The notes beneath the pieces are model-generated. The model made no database searches. It was not told the origin of the DNA and saw only the letters and a program-made list of their open reading frames with translations. A stretch of DNA of 64,000 nt from Rhynchopus sp. YZ270_cl-10 (taxonomy: Eukaryota > Euglenozoa > Diplonemea > Diplonemida > Diplonemidae). The DNA lies in the NCBI GenBank assembly GCA_964035575.1, contig OZ037871.1:1116001-1180000 (forward strand), read 5' to 3'. Position numbers and translations under genes: made by a program. Below are positions 1-11,110 of the stretch, one piece after another; within the stretch, counting starts at the first letter, position 1, and the number at the start of each line of letters is the position of its first letter.

Positions 1-1617
1 AGTGTTGTATTAGGGGTCGGTGCAAAATGCAAGGTTGTGTCATTGTGTGTCTCTCCCTGTGAACGGTACTGCGCCGCGGTTAATGCTCAAGGGGGGGCGG
101 TGATGTTTGAGGTGAACCTCAACCTAGATCAACGACCAATTCTTGAGGTGGATTTGACGGAGCGCGGTCTTGCGACAGCTTCTGCTTGCGGGATGTTGGG
201 AACTGCTTCATTCATCCTGATTGGTACCAAATCGGGGCATTTGGTAGCATTTTGCGGATCTCATTCTCATTCCGTGAGTAGCGCGATCCTCGCTGGCAGC
301 CCTGTGGTCTCAATTATTGCTGCAGAAGGAGGATTTCGTTGTGTAACGGAGAATGGTTTGTTAGGTACCTTCAAAGTGTCCACCTCCGACACGCTTTGCT
401 TCGAGAACGCCACCATGACCGACACCAAGCTGAAGGACGTCATCTGCCTGTCAGAAGAATCCTACCAACCATTTTTATACCGATTCTCGAGGGGTTTGGT
501 TTCAAAGATCTGCCTTTCCAGTGGACGCGAGGTGGCAGCCGTATCATGCACCGGAGCATCACGGCGGACAGTCAAAGCACACCATGGGGTTGTGCACTAC
601 ACGAAAGGGAATGCTGTCATACAATGCAACACACAGCGGTCTGCAGATGGGGTTGTCCCGGACACCACGTTCATTGCTTGCGATGCAGAATGTTCTGCCA
701 TTTTAACAGACAATGATGGATACACCTTGGCAACGGGAGGGGACGACGGTAGACCCTACCTTATCAACAACTCTAACGGTAGCCGCACGTTGACCACTCT
801 CTTCCCAAAGCACACAAGCTCGATAAAATCCGCTGTCCTCGGATCCATAGGAGCACGTAAAGTAGCAGTGTACGCTGGAGGAAATGAACAGTTAACAGCA
901 TGGGATGTCACCAACCCAACTGCAACTGTCCTCTTTGCCTCCCACCCAAACCCTAATGGAGATGCAACCCTGCAACGGTACCTTTCCCTCTCGCTTTTGG
1001 AGGGGTATGTCATTGCAGGCGTCGCCAGCGGGGTGCTCCACATCTTCCCCATGAAGGGGGATACGGCACCACACATTGTACACATCGCAGAGTCCTTTGG
1101 TGCAGTGTTTTCTCTTACAACGGTTGTCACAGAAGGACACATGGTGTGCATTGCTGGTGGCTCCTGCGGGCGGCTTGCTGTGTTGAAGATTGTGGTAGGA
1201 GGAGGAGGCATTGAGGCTACCACAGAAGGGGTGTACACTGCGCATCAGGTGGGTGTTAACTGTGTCGATGCGAGGGTGTGTGGTGGTACCTTGCAGGTAG
1301 TGTCGGGTGGTGATGACCAGCAGGTGGCAGTGCATGAACCCTCCCCTGCTGGTCTTTCTGTGATTGCGTCCAGAGAACTGTTCTCCGCAGGGGTGCGTGA
1401 TGTGCGCTGGGTGGGGGATGGAGGTCGGCATGTCTTCCTCGCTGTCGCCGGCGACCGCCGCATTCTCACTGTAGAGCTGGCCAACGGGCGGCTGGTGGTC
1501 CTCAAAGGCCTGGTCTCCTCTGTTTCACGCCCCGTCGCTCTTCACCTTCTGCACAACGAAGAAGAACAGCATCGGGTGATGGTTGCAGGACAAGGCTGCG
1601 AGGTGCTTCTTTTGTGA
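1..1617 (+). CDS. WD40-repeat protein, C-terminal part (5' end outside window)
   Basis: The frame is open from base 1, so the true start lies upstream; the first in-frame candidate starts here are not ATG. The visible ~539 residues are a chain of short beta-rich repeats with WD40 hallmarks: GDDGRPYLIN, GGNEQLTAWDV, and near the C-terminus HQVGVNCVD followed by VSGGDDQQVAVHEP. Such proteins form beta-propellers that act as assembly platforms. The pairing of an AHQxGVN motif with SGGDD resembles the C-terminal propeller of WDR6-type tRNA-methyltransferase cofactors; that is only an inference. It ends in TGA, 270 bases before the next gene's ATG, on the same strand. WD40 assignment is fairly secure, subfamily is not. 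Confidence 0.75.
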   Translation, partial: SVVLGVGAKCKVVSLCVSPCERYCAAVNAQGGAVMFEVNLNLDQRPILEVDLTERGLATASACGMLGTASFILIGTKSGHLVAFCGSHSHSVSSAILAGSPVVSIIAAEGGFRCVTENGLLGTFKVSTSDTLCFENATMTDTKLKDVICLSEESYQPFLYRFSRGLVSKICLSSGREVAAVSCTGASRRTVKAHHGVVHYTKGNAVIQCNTQRSADGVVPDTTFIACDAECSAILTDNDGYTLATGGDDGRPYLINNSNGSRTLTTLFPKHTSSIKSAVLGSIGARKVAVYAGGNEQLTAWDVTNPTATVLFASHPNPNGDATLQRYLSLSLLEGYVIAGVASGVLHIFPMKGDTAPHIVHIAESFGAVFSLTTVVTEGHMVCIAGGSCGRLAVLKIVVGGGGIEATTEGVYTAHQVGVNCVDARVCGGTLQVVSGGDDQQVAVHEPSPAGLSVIASRELFSAGVRDVRWVGDGGRHVFLAVAGDRRILTVELANGRLVVLKGLVSSVSRPVALHLLHNEEEQHRVMVAGQGCEVLLL

Positions 1618-1887
1618 AAGGGATGCGTTTTTTTGATCTGACAAAAAAAACATCAGAGCGAGAATATCTTCAGGCGATATTCTCAACAGCGGCCTTTCTC
1701 CTCTAACCTTATCAAAATACGACCCCCTCCCTTTCCCCCCATCTTTCCCTTTCCCTTTCTACCAAAAAAATAGCTATTTTTGACCCAACAACCTAGTGGT
1801 CAGCTTTTGACCCAGAGGCAACGGAGGCAAGCTAGCCCTCTCATAGGGAAAAAAAAATGTATATCACCCTACAGAGAGTACTATGGG

Positions 1888-4800
1888 ATGGCCAGTCCCC
1901 CACCTAAACCATCATTTGCTGTGAACATTACGGACAGCGAGGTGGAAAGCATTGCGGCATCAATCGCAGACGAGGACTGGAAGACCGTGTACCTTCTGCA
2001 CGACCGTCTGAAGGAGGAGGCACGGCTACAGCACCCTGGGGGCGGAGCCCGGTCAAAGCGCACCCCAGCAAACCCTGCCCCTCCAGAAGGCACACCACCC
2101 CAACCCCGCGCGAGAGGGGCCCAGCATAAGGTTCCCGCCGGCTGCGACTTTTCAGTTCTCACAAAGGGGTCTGCTTCGCGATGGAAGCTTCTTTGCCCGC
2201 AAATTCGAAATGATGAGTTATGCAATATTGTCAAACCCCCGAAGGAAGAGCCAAAGCTCAAAACCGTTGCAAAAAAAATTTTAAGAGGGAGACGGCATTT
2301 GGGGAAGGTATTGCCTAAATTGCAAGGAGAAGGGCAGCCAGCGAACAATACTTCAAAAGGACGGACGTTTGGGAAAGCTTCCAAATGGGCTTTGCCCTGC
2401 GCATCCACGACACCATCTTCACGGAAGGCAGTTACCTCCGCCGCTTTAGATCTCCCGCACTTTGCCTCGCACAGCAGCGCTTCGCAATGGCGTGTCTTTA
2501 CCAGAGATGTTCTACGCAATGCGAAGGCCTTCGCTGGCGACTCACAGTTTCGTACTAGACAGCAGAAACCACCGAAAAATGGGACCGCCGAACTTAAACC
2601 GCATCTGTTACGTTCTCCTATGGTTGTTGAAGAAGTGCAGTTAGGCGGTGTTGACAGCGCTTCATCGTCACCACAGTTTGTTCAGTCACGCTATGATATT
2701 ACGCCCTTAGAGGCTATGTTAGGGCGGAGCAGAGCAGCTTCTCAGACAACTCCAGGCAATATAAGGGCACAGCAAGCCAGAACCAACTCTGCAAAACTAT
2801 GGATTTCCCGCTTCGAAAAGGCGGGATTGATTGAAACAACAGATCTGGCCTGTTCAACGCACCCTACCCCTCATGCTTTAGGCTATCCAAGGCAATGCTG
2901 TATTTCCGCAGGAATTCATGATGCTCTGATGAAGACCTATTATGATATGGAGAGAACCGCAACCTGGGGCCTATGGGGCGATCCGTTGGGAAGGAGTTCA
3001 ATTAGTGAAGGAATTTTTGAGAAGGCGCAGGCAGGGTTCTGTGAGGTGGTTGGGTTCGAGGTCGAGGAGAGGCTGATATTACAACTGAGTTTTGTGTACG
3101 AGATGAGCGAGGAGAGTCCTGCCAGACCGCCGCAACAACGTACAAAAATACCAGAATCACGTCGCAAGCGGGAAACTATTTCCTTAGCAGAGCACAGTCA
3201 CAGCGGAAACGCGTTTTCAAACAATGTTCTCACCCTGGAATGGACCTCTCGCGCTGCAAAGCAACTCCAACATAAAGTAGACATCGTACCGCCCCAACCC
3301 TTTCTCCAGGAACTCAACTTTGGTCACCACTTTTTTTCGAATAAATTTGTCGGAGGCCTTTCCGATCCCTTTGGCAGTTCATTTGGGGGTCAACAAAGCA
3401 AGGCGCGGCTCTCAGCGGGGACATTGTTAAAACTAATGGAGTCATGCGAGGAATATACAAGAAAAGCGTGTATTGGGTGGTGCGAAGCTGTCTGTTTTGA
3501 GGACATCGCGCAAAAGTATGCATTATGCAATAGACTTGCCGGGTTTATGGCGACTGACAGAACCCACCGAATATCATGCGAAGGCATTGTATGCACCTAC
3601 ACATGGCATGCTTCAGAGGTCTTGCAGACAAAAATTCTCAATGCCCTGTCAGCAACGAGAGACCCCCAGCACCACTCCCCCATTGCAGTGATGAATGCGA
3701 AGGAGGTTCTTTTGCTTGCGCTTCCGTTTTTGAACGCGATTTCGGGGTTTTTAGAAATATTACCCAAATTTCGGCAGGTAGGGGGGTTGGAGGCAGAATG
3801 GAGCCGTCTGTTTACTACACTTCCTCGGTTTTCCTCTGGTCATTCACGTGGTGTGCATGACACAAATGAACATATAGAGGAGCTCCGCTTAGACATCTCC
3901 AGAAGAACCTCCAAAGAGAAGGAAGCGGTACCAGAGGTGTCTTTGTCACGACATGCATCGAACGTCTCATTTGCCAGCGACGACGGGACATTGTCACCTC
4001 CACCTCCTCCACCTCCACCGAAGAAGCCAACACCAGAAGTTTCTGTAGGACCCGAAGACAAAAAGGAGGAGCCCGTCGTATGGTACCGTCTTTGCGGAGA
4101 AGAGTCGGTTCAGCTGAGAACGGTTTTTGAAGATGCGCAGCAACGTTCTGCGATTGAGTTATTCCACAACCTTAAGCTTGAAAAGGAAAAGCAAAACGTC
4201 GCGCTTCTCAAACAATCCATCGAGGAAGAAAGCGAGAGCATTCTGTGCGAAAGCATACACCCCCCTGGAGGCTTGGCACCTAATGCATCGAAACCTCGCT
4301 TTTCCACTGCTGTCGCGCGACAGTCAATCAACATTCCACAATTCTCCACCACCCAAGGTCTCTTTGGTGGATTCACAGACGATCTTTCGCGGTGCACCAA
4401 TAATATCACGCTATCGAGCCCTTTCGAGACAAGACAGAGTCTCTCGCCTATGGTACGTCCACCACCTCCTAGAAGTGCTAGAGGATCTGCCTTAGTTTCT
4501 ACACCTGGCAGCGCCGAGCGCACACCCGAACGGCGTTTGAGCGCTGTTGAATATGTAGCCACAACATCCCAGCTTTTGGAAGCAAATTTTTCAAAGAAGC
4601 CCGCAAAACAGACAAGGTATCTCCCAGGGGTGAACTCTCAGTGCGCTACCTTCCCTTTTGCACCAACGTTGACACGATCAAAACGAACATTAAAACGGCA
4701 TATGCGATGTGGTGACAGCGTGATGGTGCTGCTAGACAGCGGTGCCACCTCCTCCGTCAGAGACATCTCCTTCCTTCTCCCGCATGATAACGCAGAGGAG

Positions 4801-7800
4801 GGGATGGTGTTCCCTTTCCTCGGTGTTCCCTTTGAGGTTTGCTCGCAGGCTCCGCCGTCTCTTCTGAGGGTTTTCCCTAATGACATTCTGGTTCTCCGCG
4901 AAGCGATGGAAACTGCGGATGTATCTCAGTCACATAAAGAGTCGAATGGTCCTGGGTGGAAGCTTACCTTTATTGATGACGATATGCCTGAGGTGCGGGG
5001 GCAAAAAGAGGCAAAATGTATTCATCCAGAATGCACGATTTCTCTAGAATTGCAAACAATTCAGGCACGTTGTATCAACGCAGTGAGAGATGCGATGCGG
5101 CTCTGGAGGAGTTTAGATTTGCTTGATTTTGGGGGAAAATGTTTGGTATACAAAAAATCCTGGTGCGGTTCTGATCTATCAAGGATAGGGGCAAGCATAT
5201 TTTATGCACACCGTCTTCAGGTTGACATGAAGAGGCAATCACAACTTCTCTTCTGCACTGAAGGAAGCAATCCTTCGACAACAACCACCCCAGCCCCAAC
5301 ATCTAAATCGTATGACACAATCTTTCCAAAGGATACGTATGAAACCGTAGAAGAACCGCACGTAGAGGATGTAGTCTCTTTATCACGACCGTACATCATT
5401 TCGACCGAAAGCCCCTTGGTTTTAAAGGATTTGCTTTTTTCTTTGAACGAAGCGCTGCCCGAATGTAATGTTGTTGTTGCAGATATTACAGATGAAAATG
5501 CGTTTTCAGAGAGGTTAGCCTTGAAGCAGACGTTAGATGTGATAAGGGGAAATACTCGGTTTGATCCTCTAGTGTATTCCTTAACAGATTATAGCAATGA
5601 CGCGATATGCAATAAGGCGCAGGTCGTATTTGCGGATATTCATTCCTCAACGACAGGAGGGCGGGTGGAGAAGGAGGTGAAACCGGTGTCCCTGATGCCT
5701 CAGACTCCACGAAGCGGTTGTACCCCGCCAGGATCAACATTGTTTCAAACCCGCGCAAAACAGAGAGCATTTTCTGTAACAGATTCTGACCCGCAGATGA
5801 ACCTCCACCTAGGGGGAAGCCCTCCAAACCTCCCAGAAAACGACGAAAATGAGGAGCGGTTGCGGAATTTTGATTCAGATGAGGAGTCGTCTTTTACCTC
5901 CTCCCTCTTCCATCCACCCTCCCGCATGCCTTCTCCGCGGTACAAACAGAAGTGCGGGCACCATACCTTTACCGACAACGATTTATTCGAAGCAACAGCC
6001 CCTCCAGCAGCAGTTCCAGTACTTCGATGGTCGAAAGGGCAGAACGTCATTGAGGAGAGTGTATTGAAGGAGGCTGATGTGATTGTAGTTAATTTGCTTG
6101 GAATGTCTGTCGAAGGATTGAAAAAATTGGCAGGTGTAGGAGCAACAATGATTCGTGGTCAAAGAGGAAGACGTCGTGCATATCTTGAACTCCGCGCAAG
6201 CTTTGCGGTCCTAGGACGCCAGATTGCGGATATAATCAACAAAATTCCGGTCCCCCTCCCGCTCCTCTCCCTCCGTACAACAGAGAAGGATATCCGCTGC
6301 AACATTGCCCTGCAGGAATCGATTCTTTGGAATTTCATTTCGTCAAATTCCCGCTTTTTTGTTGACCGCGTCGCGTTGAAAGGCGTTTCAGGGGAGCTCG
6401 CTGCGAGACACATACCAGCTTCATTGTATAGCATCTGCGGGAATCTAAAAAGAGTGCATTCTTCAGTAGACCTACTTCTTAAGGTACGACAATATCAAGA
6501 AGCGAAGTTAAACCGCGTGGTTTCTTCCACTATTTCAGTTGAAACGCAGGAACACAATATAATCGAAGCACTCTCCGCAGTACAAATGATGGAGGCCCTA
6601 CGAAGGGGTGCCTTCTTGGAAGGGAGAGAAGCGCAAAAAAGGGCGTGTCTGGCGGAATCATTCTATCGCTTCCCTGCAAACACACAGAGGAGAGACCCTG
6701 CTGTACAGCCTACCCCTGAAGCCGCTTCTTTGGTGGTACAAAGGAGAACCGGATTGTTACATTGTTCTCAAGCCTCAAGGTTGTCATTCGAAGAAGCACT
6801 AAGCAGAGGGAAAATTTGGCATGACTCTATTGCAGGATGGATCCATCATGCCGGAGGTATTTGCATTCCTCCAGAAGGAAAAACCCCTGGAGTTGGAGAG
6901 GTTGAAGGGGTAGGATGTGTCATTCCTTTATTTCATGTATTCTCTTTTCTTGCAGAAATGTTTGAGTACGTCAGAAGCATACAAGGCCTTCCGATGAAGG
7001 CAGCAGAAGGAATGCGTGGCTTTGATATGAACCTCATGGAGACCAGACAAAGAAAGGAGCGAGCCACGACCTCGGCAACCCATTTGCTCAACTATTGGGG
7101 GTTTCCGAGGGAACGGACAATAGTATTAGTGGACCCTCTGGTGTTTTCAGAACAGAACGGCGCCGCCGCGGTGCCTGCTGACATTGTAGGGGATAATCAT
7201 CATTTTATTCCGGCGGTTGCTTCGGTGGTACCACCAGAAATGCTGCGAAATGCAGACAGAGACTCGCTATGGGATGTACTACAGAAGGTTGTCACCGAAA
7301 GGCTTCAAGAAACGCGGCATACACTGCTTTCCCGCCGATTTTTGCCGAAAAGCCTTGAAACAGAGGGGCTTCTGGTGTATGCAGAAACTGCCGCCTCTGT
7401 GGTGTTTGCGAAAGGAGAGGAAAAAACCCGCATTTTATTGGATTGGTTTAGCGAGCCGTTACTATGGGGTCTCGGTCAGCGGGCGGTGGTGATGGAGGAG
7501 GCGGATGTGAGGGGGGCTTTGGTCGAATTGGTGGAGCGCTTTTTTGAGGAGTTGGTTCTGGTAGTGGAGAGGGCGGAAAGGGAGGTGGGGGGAGGAGGAG
7601 GAGGTCGTGAGGTGCCGACAACGGCGAAGACGCGACGTCGCGGTTCTGCGTATGAAATTCCTTCGCAAAGCCGTCACCACCACCATCATTCACCAAGAAA
7701 AGCGCTGTTTGGACGATCCGACTTAAAAATTACCCTTCTTTGCACAGAAGAGCACCTCCAAAGGAACTATATAACGGCGCTCGCGCATTCCGGGTTTGTT

Positions 7801-8685
7801 ACGACGCTTCTTCCTCTGACCCTCCGCAATGCCGCGCCCTTTTCTACACCGCACTCCCTCTTCCCGATCCAATATATCAAAGACTACCTTCTCGCCCGCA
7901 GCCTTCTGCTTCTCCCAGATCCGCATCGTGGCTGCGTTCTTTGGGAACGCAGCCCATTTGAGGTTCCCGACGTAATAAAATTTATTGTCCTTTACATGGA
8001 AAAGCAAGGACACGATGTTAGATCCACTAACAAACTGTTCGAAAACATTTGCATTTCTGGAGAAGGCCCAATCGACGTATTATGCAACACCATGCGGCAG
8101 GGGAAACCTGCATGGGAAAGCGACGTCTTTTCTGCAGCAGAACGAGGTGATGTCGCTACCCTCCGCGTCTTGATGTATCTAGGGTTGAATGCAAGAAAGA
8201 ATGCAAACAGCAGTCGAGGTCCCATGCACCGCGCAGCCTCTCAAGGACATCCATTAAGCTTGCAGATTCTGAGTCTCATGGCCGGTGACCCAAATGAAAG
8301 CGACTGCCAAGGGGTTTCCGCCATACATACCGCAGCAAAGGGGGGATGGGTAGAATGTGTACGCACCTTGCTGCAACTAGGAGTACACCCCGACAGCGAG
8401 GATATCCATGGAAGAACCCCTTTACACTATGCCCTGGCAAATGGCCACATCCCCTGTAGGGATGTGCTTCTGCAGCACAATGCGTGTCCGCTACGGTGTG
8501 ACCACTTTGGTCTCCTCCCCACAGATGCCGCAGCATATGACCCCTGTGCAGTGCCGCAAAGCATGCTGTCCTATCCAGCGCTCCCTACGCCATCGGTGTT
8601 GCAACCACCCGAGGGATCTGCGTACACAGAGATGTCCCCCTCTTCGCCAGTACAGCGTGTTCTCTCGCCGTTGAAGTTGAGGTGA
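1888..8685 (+). CDS. Very large protein with C-terminal ankyrin repeats
   Basis: This is a 6.8-kb single open frame. The frame is open from 1780, but the first in-frame ATG is at 1888 (MASPPPKPSF), giving about 2265 residues. Most of it is not recognisable: a basic Ser/Pro-rich N-terminal third, a run of eight prolines near residue 705, a glycine run plus a five-His run near residue 1900. The C-terminal ~150 residues hold about four ankyrin repeats (RGPMHRAASQGHP, GVSAIHTAAKGGW, GRTPLHYALANGH), a protein-interaction module. Just before them, the stretch PFEVPDVIKFIVLYMEKQG faintly recalls the first helix of a RhoGAP domain, but no arginine finger is seen. So it may be a scaffold or signalling protein; function unknown. 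No intron signals are needed. It ends in TGA. Confidence 0.85.
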   Translation: MASPPPKPSFAVNITDSEVESIAASIADEDWKTVYLLHDRLKEEARLQHPGGGARSKRTPANPAPPEGTPPQPRARGAQHKVPAGCDFSVLTKGSASRWKLLCPQIRNDELCNIVKPPKEEPKLKTVAKKILRGRRHLGKVLPKLQGEGQPANNTSKGRTFGKASKWALPCASTTPSSRKAVTSAALDLPHFASHSSASQWRVFTRDVLRNAKAFAGDSQFRTRQQKPPKNGTAELKPHLLRSPMVVEEVQLGGVDSASSSPQFVQSRYDITPLEAMLGRSRAASQTTPGNIRAQQARTNSAKLWISRFEKAGLIETTDLACSTHPTPHALGYPRQCCISAGIHDALMKTYYDMERTATWGLWGDPLGRSSISEGIFEKAQAGFCEVVGFEVEERLILQLSFVYEMSEESPARPPQQRTKIPESRRKRETISLAEHSHSGNAFSNNVLTLEWTSRAAKQLQHKVDIVPPQPFLQELNFGHHFFSNKFVGGLSDPFGSSFGGQQSKARLSAGTLLKLMESCEEYTRKACIGWCEAVCFEDIAQKYALCNRLAGFMATDRTHRISCEGIVCTYTWHASEVLQTKILNALSATRDPQHHSPIAVMNAKEVLLLALPFLNAISGFLEILPKFRQVGGLEAEWSRLFTTLPRFSSGHSRGVHDTNEHIEELRLDISRRTSKEKEAVPEVSLSRHASNVSFASDDGTLSPPPPPPPPKKPTPEVSVGPEDKKEEPVVWYRLCGEESVQLRTVFEDAQQRSAIELFHNLKLEKEKQNVALLKQSIEEESESILCESIHPPGGLAPNASKPRFSTAVARQSINIPQFSTTQGLFGGFTDDLSRCTNNITLSSPFETRQSLSPMVRPPPPRSARGSALVSTPGSAERTPERRLSAVEYVATTSQLLEANFSKKPAKQTRYLPGVNSQCATFPFAPTLTRSKRTLKRHMRCGDSVMVLLDSGATSSVRDISFLLPHDNAEEGMVFPFLGVPFEVCSQAPPSLLRVFPNDILVLREAMETADVSQSHKESNGPGWKLTFIDDDMPEVRGQKEAKCIHPECTISLELQTIQARCINAVRDAMRLWRSLDLLDFGGKCLVYKKSWCGSDLSRIGASIFYAHRLQVDMKRQSQLLFCTEGSNPSTTTTPAPTSKSYDTIFPKDTYETVEEPHVEDVVSLSRPYIISTESPLVLKDLLFSLNEALPECNVVVADITDENAFSERLALKQTLDVIRGNTRFDPLVYSLTDYSNDAICNKAQVVFADIHSSTTGGRVEKEVKPVSLMPQTPRSGCTPPGSTLFQTRAKQRAFSVTDSDPQMNLHLGGSPPNLPENDENEERLRNFDSDEESSFTSSLFHPPSRMPSPRYKQKCGHHTFTDNDLFEATAPPAAVPVLRWSKGQNVIEESVLKEADVIVVNLLGMSVEGLKKLAGVGATMIRGQRGRRRAYLELRASFAVLGRQIADIINKIPVPLPLLSLRTTEKDIRCNIALQESILWNFISSNSRFFVDRVALKGVSGELAARHIPASLYSICGNLKRVHSSVDLLLKVRQYQEAKLNRVVSSTISVETQEHNIIEALSAVQMMEALRRGAFLEGREAQKRACLAESFYRFPANTQRRDPAVQPTPEAASLVVQRRTGLLHCSQASRLSFEEALSRGKIWHDSIAGWIHHAGGICIPPEGKTPGVGEVEGVGCVIPLFHVFSFLAEMFEYVRSIQGLPMKAAEGMRGFDMNLMETRQRKERATTSATHLLNYWGFPRERTIVLVDPLVFSEQNGAAAVPADIVGDNHHFIPAVASVVPPEMLRNADRDSLWDVLQKVVTERLQETRHTLLSRRFLPKSLETEGLLVYAETAASVVFAKGEEKTRILLDWFSEPLLWGLGQRAVVMEEADVRGALVELVERFFEELVLVVERAEREVGGGGGGREVPTTAKTRRRGSAYEIPSQSRHHHHHSPRKALFGRSDLKITLLCTEEHLQRNYITALAHSGFVTTLLPLTLRNAAPFSTPHSLFPIQYIKDYLLARSLLLLPDPHRGCVLWERSPFEVPDVIKFIVLYMEKQGHDVRSTNKLFENICISGEGPIDVLCNTMRQGKPAWESDVFSAAERGDVATLRVLMYLGLNARKNANSSRGPMHRAASQGHPLSLQILSLMAGDPNESDCQGVSAIHTAAKGGWVECVRTLLQLGVHPDSEDIHGRTPLHYALANGHIPCRDVLLQHNACPLRCDHFGLLPTDAAAYDPCAVPQSMLSYPALPTPSVLQPPEGSAYTEMSPSSPVQRVLSPLKLR

Positions 8686-9180
8686 ATTAGGGGGTGTGAT
8701 GTGAAATGGGAAAGGTGAAGCAATTCTGGGGTAGATAGAGTGTTTTATGAGAGAGAGAGGGAGGGAGGGGGGAGAGTAGTGTTGAAAAGGTAATGTATTG
8801 TGTTGATTTGTCTTGGTAAAGAGAAGTCACGCAAACCCTTCAAAGGCTGCTTTTAATGCATTTTTTGAGGGGGGGAGAAGGAAAAATGTGAGGTGTCAAA
8901 TAGGATTCTCTGTTTGTGGCTTTACAGTCTAGAGCGGAGATGTGGGGGTTTGATCATCCCTCTTTTGTTTATTTTGAGTCAGTGCCTGCGTCTGCCTATG
9001 AACGGTGAGGCGTTTCAACTTCTTTTTTTCGTCACAGCGATATTTTTCCAGAAGGGAAAAACAAAAAAAATAGAACCGATCCAAATTATCTGAACGTCCA
9101 CTTCTTTCTCCACTCCCCTATCACACTTCTTAAGCAACCTCTCCCCCTCCCAGATTCAACCCCCCTGCCTGCACACCACT
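8686..9180. other. Intergenic spacer with pyrimidine-rich 3' end
   Basis: There is no convincing coding sequence. It contains a GA-rich tract (about 8748-8775) and, around 8985-9030, a degenerate relative of sequences at 29580-29660 (gcctgcgt... and cggtgaggcgttt... followed by T-runs). The last ~80 bases before the next ATG are C/T-rich, interrupted by a CAG (ctcccag), as before several genes in this window. Confidence 0.5.
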
Positions 9181-10794
9181 ATGTCTCTCTCCCCTCGCTA
9201 CTACGCCAGCTTGAGCCCGCGTTTGGTTGATGCAGACCCGCTTCATGCTTCGTTGAGTGTGCACCATGCGCACAACGAAGCTGGTGCACATGCACACGCT
9301 GCAAACGCAGGTGCCCACGCAAGCCTAGCTGCAGGCACCGCCTCTGTTGCAAGCGCGCATGCCACCCTCGCTCGCGGTGACGCTGCGCATCAAGGGGCAC
9401 GTGCGTCTGCTGCTGCACACTCTGCCTCGCTTGCCGATGCAGGTGCGCGTGGTGCGTCTGTTGCGCATTCGCTTGCCGCACGCGAGGCAGCTGGTGCCCA
9501 AGCAGACGTTGTAGGCAAGGCGGTGCACTATGACGCCGAAGCTGCCAGGGCGGCTGCTGCGGACGCTGCTGCAGCGAACGCCGCACACTCCGCTGCTGTG
9601 GCAGGGAACGTTGCGGCAGATCGCAACGCAGCAAGCGTAGGTGCGACACACCGTGCTGCGTCGCTCGATGCAGAACGCTCTGCGCGCGCTGCAAGCGCTG
9701 GGGTGCAGCGGGCACGCGCTGTGGCAGCTGGGTCTGATGCGGCAAGCGCTGCTGCGGCAGAGAGGGTTGCTGCGTCGCTGGCGCACGAAGCGTCTCACGG
9801 TGCTGTGAGCTCTAGGGACCGTGCCACGGACTTGGAGGTAGGCGCTGCTGCTGCAGAGGCAAGGCGGGTGGAGGCTGCTTCCTGTGCAGCTGTTGCAGCG
9901 GCTGCTGCACGCGAGGCTGCTGCTGCAGAGCGTGCTGCCAGCACCGCCCTCGCCGTCGCAAGCAGAGAAGCCGACGCCGCCAGATCCCTTGCCGCGCAAA
10001 GTCGTGCAGAAGCTGCAGCACGCGACCAACAAGCACGCACCAGAGCACTCCAGCACGGCGCTGCCCAATCGGAAGCAGCTTCCGCCGCCAGACGTGCTGT
10101 CTCAGAGGACTCCGCTGCAGTCCACGCCTCCACCCGCCTTCAGGTCACCGACGCTGCAGCCAGATCTGCTGCAGTCGGGGCAGACATGGCGCGGGCAGAC
10201 GCAGCGCACGCAGGGTCGCACCTCGCAGGAAGGGTTGCTGAGGAAGCTGCCGCGAGAGCCGTTTCGCAGGAAGCACACCACTCTGCAAGACGGGCGCGCA
10301 CGATGCTTGCAGGGAGCGAAGCGAACATGGTGCGTGCATCTAGCCGCGAGGCTGTGACGCGGGTGGCAAGAGACGGTGCGGTGCTGCACGCATCTGTCGA
10401 GAGGCAGAGACATGGAGCTGAGGTGGGTGCGTTGGCTGCAGCACAGGCGAGGGAGTCGGCTTCAGCAGTGAACGCGATGTACACTGCATCTGCCGCAAGG
10501 GGGGCCAGTGTCGAGGCGGCTGCAGCAGGGGGGGTGGCACACGCTGCCACCCTCGCACGCACGGTGCACGACACCAGCCCACACCGTTTCAGAACAGTGG
10601 TCGACCCTGTGGGGTCTCCCCTCGCATACTCCCCGCACGCAGTCGCGCCAGCAGTGGATGTGTACGGATCACCACACCGTGCTCCTGTGGAGGCATACGC
10701 GGGGTCGCCACACACACCGCACAGCGTGTACGCGTCTATTGCCTCCAGTCCATTGAAGCACTCCCCGATCGCGGGAAGCCCGCGGTACTATTAA
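9181..10794 (+). CDS. Alanine-rich, coiled-coil-like protein with SP motifs
   Basis: 537 residues, ATG to TAA, no intron. Alanine dominates, with regularly spaced Arg, Glu, Ser and His (for example AAREAAAAERAASTALAVAS), as expected for long alanine-rich helices. Both ends carry Ser-Pro motifs: MSLSPRYYASLSPRL at the start, then a C-terminal tail with repeated GSPH/SPL units ending GSPRYY, all possible proline-directed kinase sites. I do not recognise a family. The gene at 20056 has a similar build (SP-rich region, alanine-rich helical region, end in SPKLSY), so the two may be paralogues or the same structural class, perhaps cytoskeletal. GC-rich with GCA/GCT repeats, unlike its AT-rich flanks. 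Coding status is supported by length, ATG context and sharp change in composition. Confidence 0.8.
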   Translation: MSLSPRYYASLSPRLVDADPLHASLSVHHAHNEAGAHAHAANAGAHASLAAGTASVASAHATLARGDAAHQGARASAAAHSASLADAGARGASVAHSLAAREAAGAQADVVGKAVHYDAEAARAAAADAAAANAAHSAAVAGNVAADRNAASVGATHRAASLDAERSARAASAGVQRARAVAAGSDAASAAAAERVAASLAHEASHGAVSSRDRATDLEVGAAAAEARRVEAASCAAVAAAAAREAAAAERAASTALAVASREADAARSLAAQSRAEAAARDQQARTRALQHGAAQSEAASAARRAVSEDSAAVHASTRLQVTDAAARSAAVGADMARADAAHAGSHLAGRVAEEAAARAVSQEAHHSARRARTMLAGSEANMVRASSREAVTRVARDGAVLHASVERQRHGAEVGALAAAQARESASAVNAMYTASAARGASVEAAAAGGVAHAATLARTVHDTSPHRFRTVVDPVGSPLAYSPHAVAPAVDVYGSPHRAPVEAYAGSPHTPHSVYASIASSPLKHSPIAGSPRYY

Positions 10795-11110
10795 GCGGGA
10801 TTTTCGAGGAGAAATAGTGTGTTTTTTTCAGATGTAAACCACGAAATGTAGGACGGGAGGGCTTTGTATTTCAAGTCAACTTTTCGTATTAGTTGTTGTT
10901 GCTCCTGAGCTCAAAAGAAGGGTGGTTGTAGTGTTCATCCTGTTAGATTTTATTTTTTGTCCCCCCGGGCGTTTTCTTTTTGTTGTTGGCGATTTTGTTT
11001 GTAATTTTTTCGCCATTTTTGTTTTGGTTGATGCCGTCCCACAGAGGGCGCATCGGCGTTGCACTTTCATTGCCTTTTTTTGTTTTATTTTGTTTTTTTT
11101 TTTATAAACC

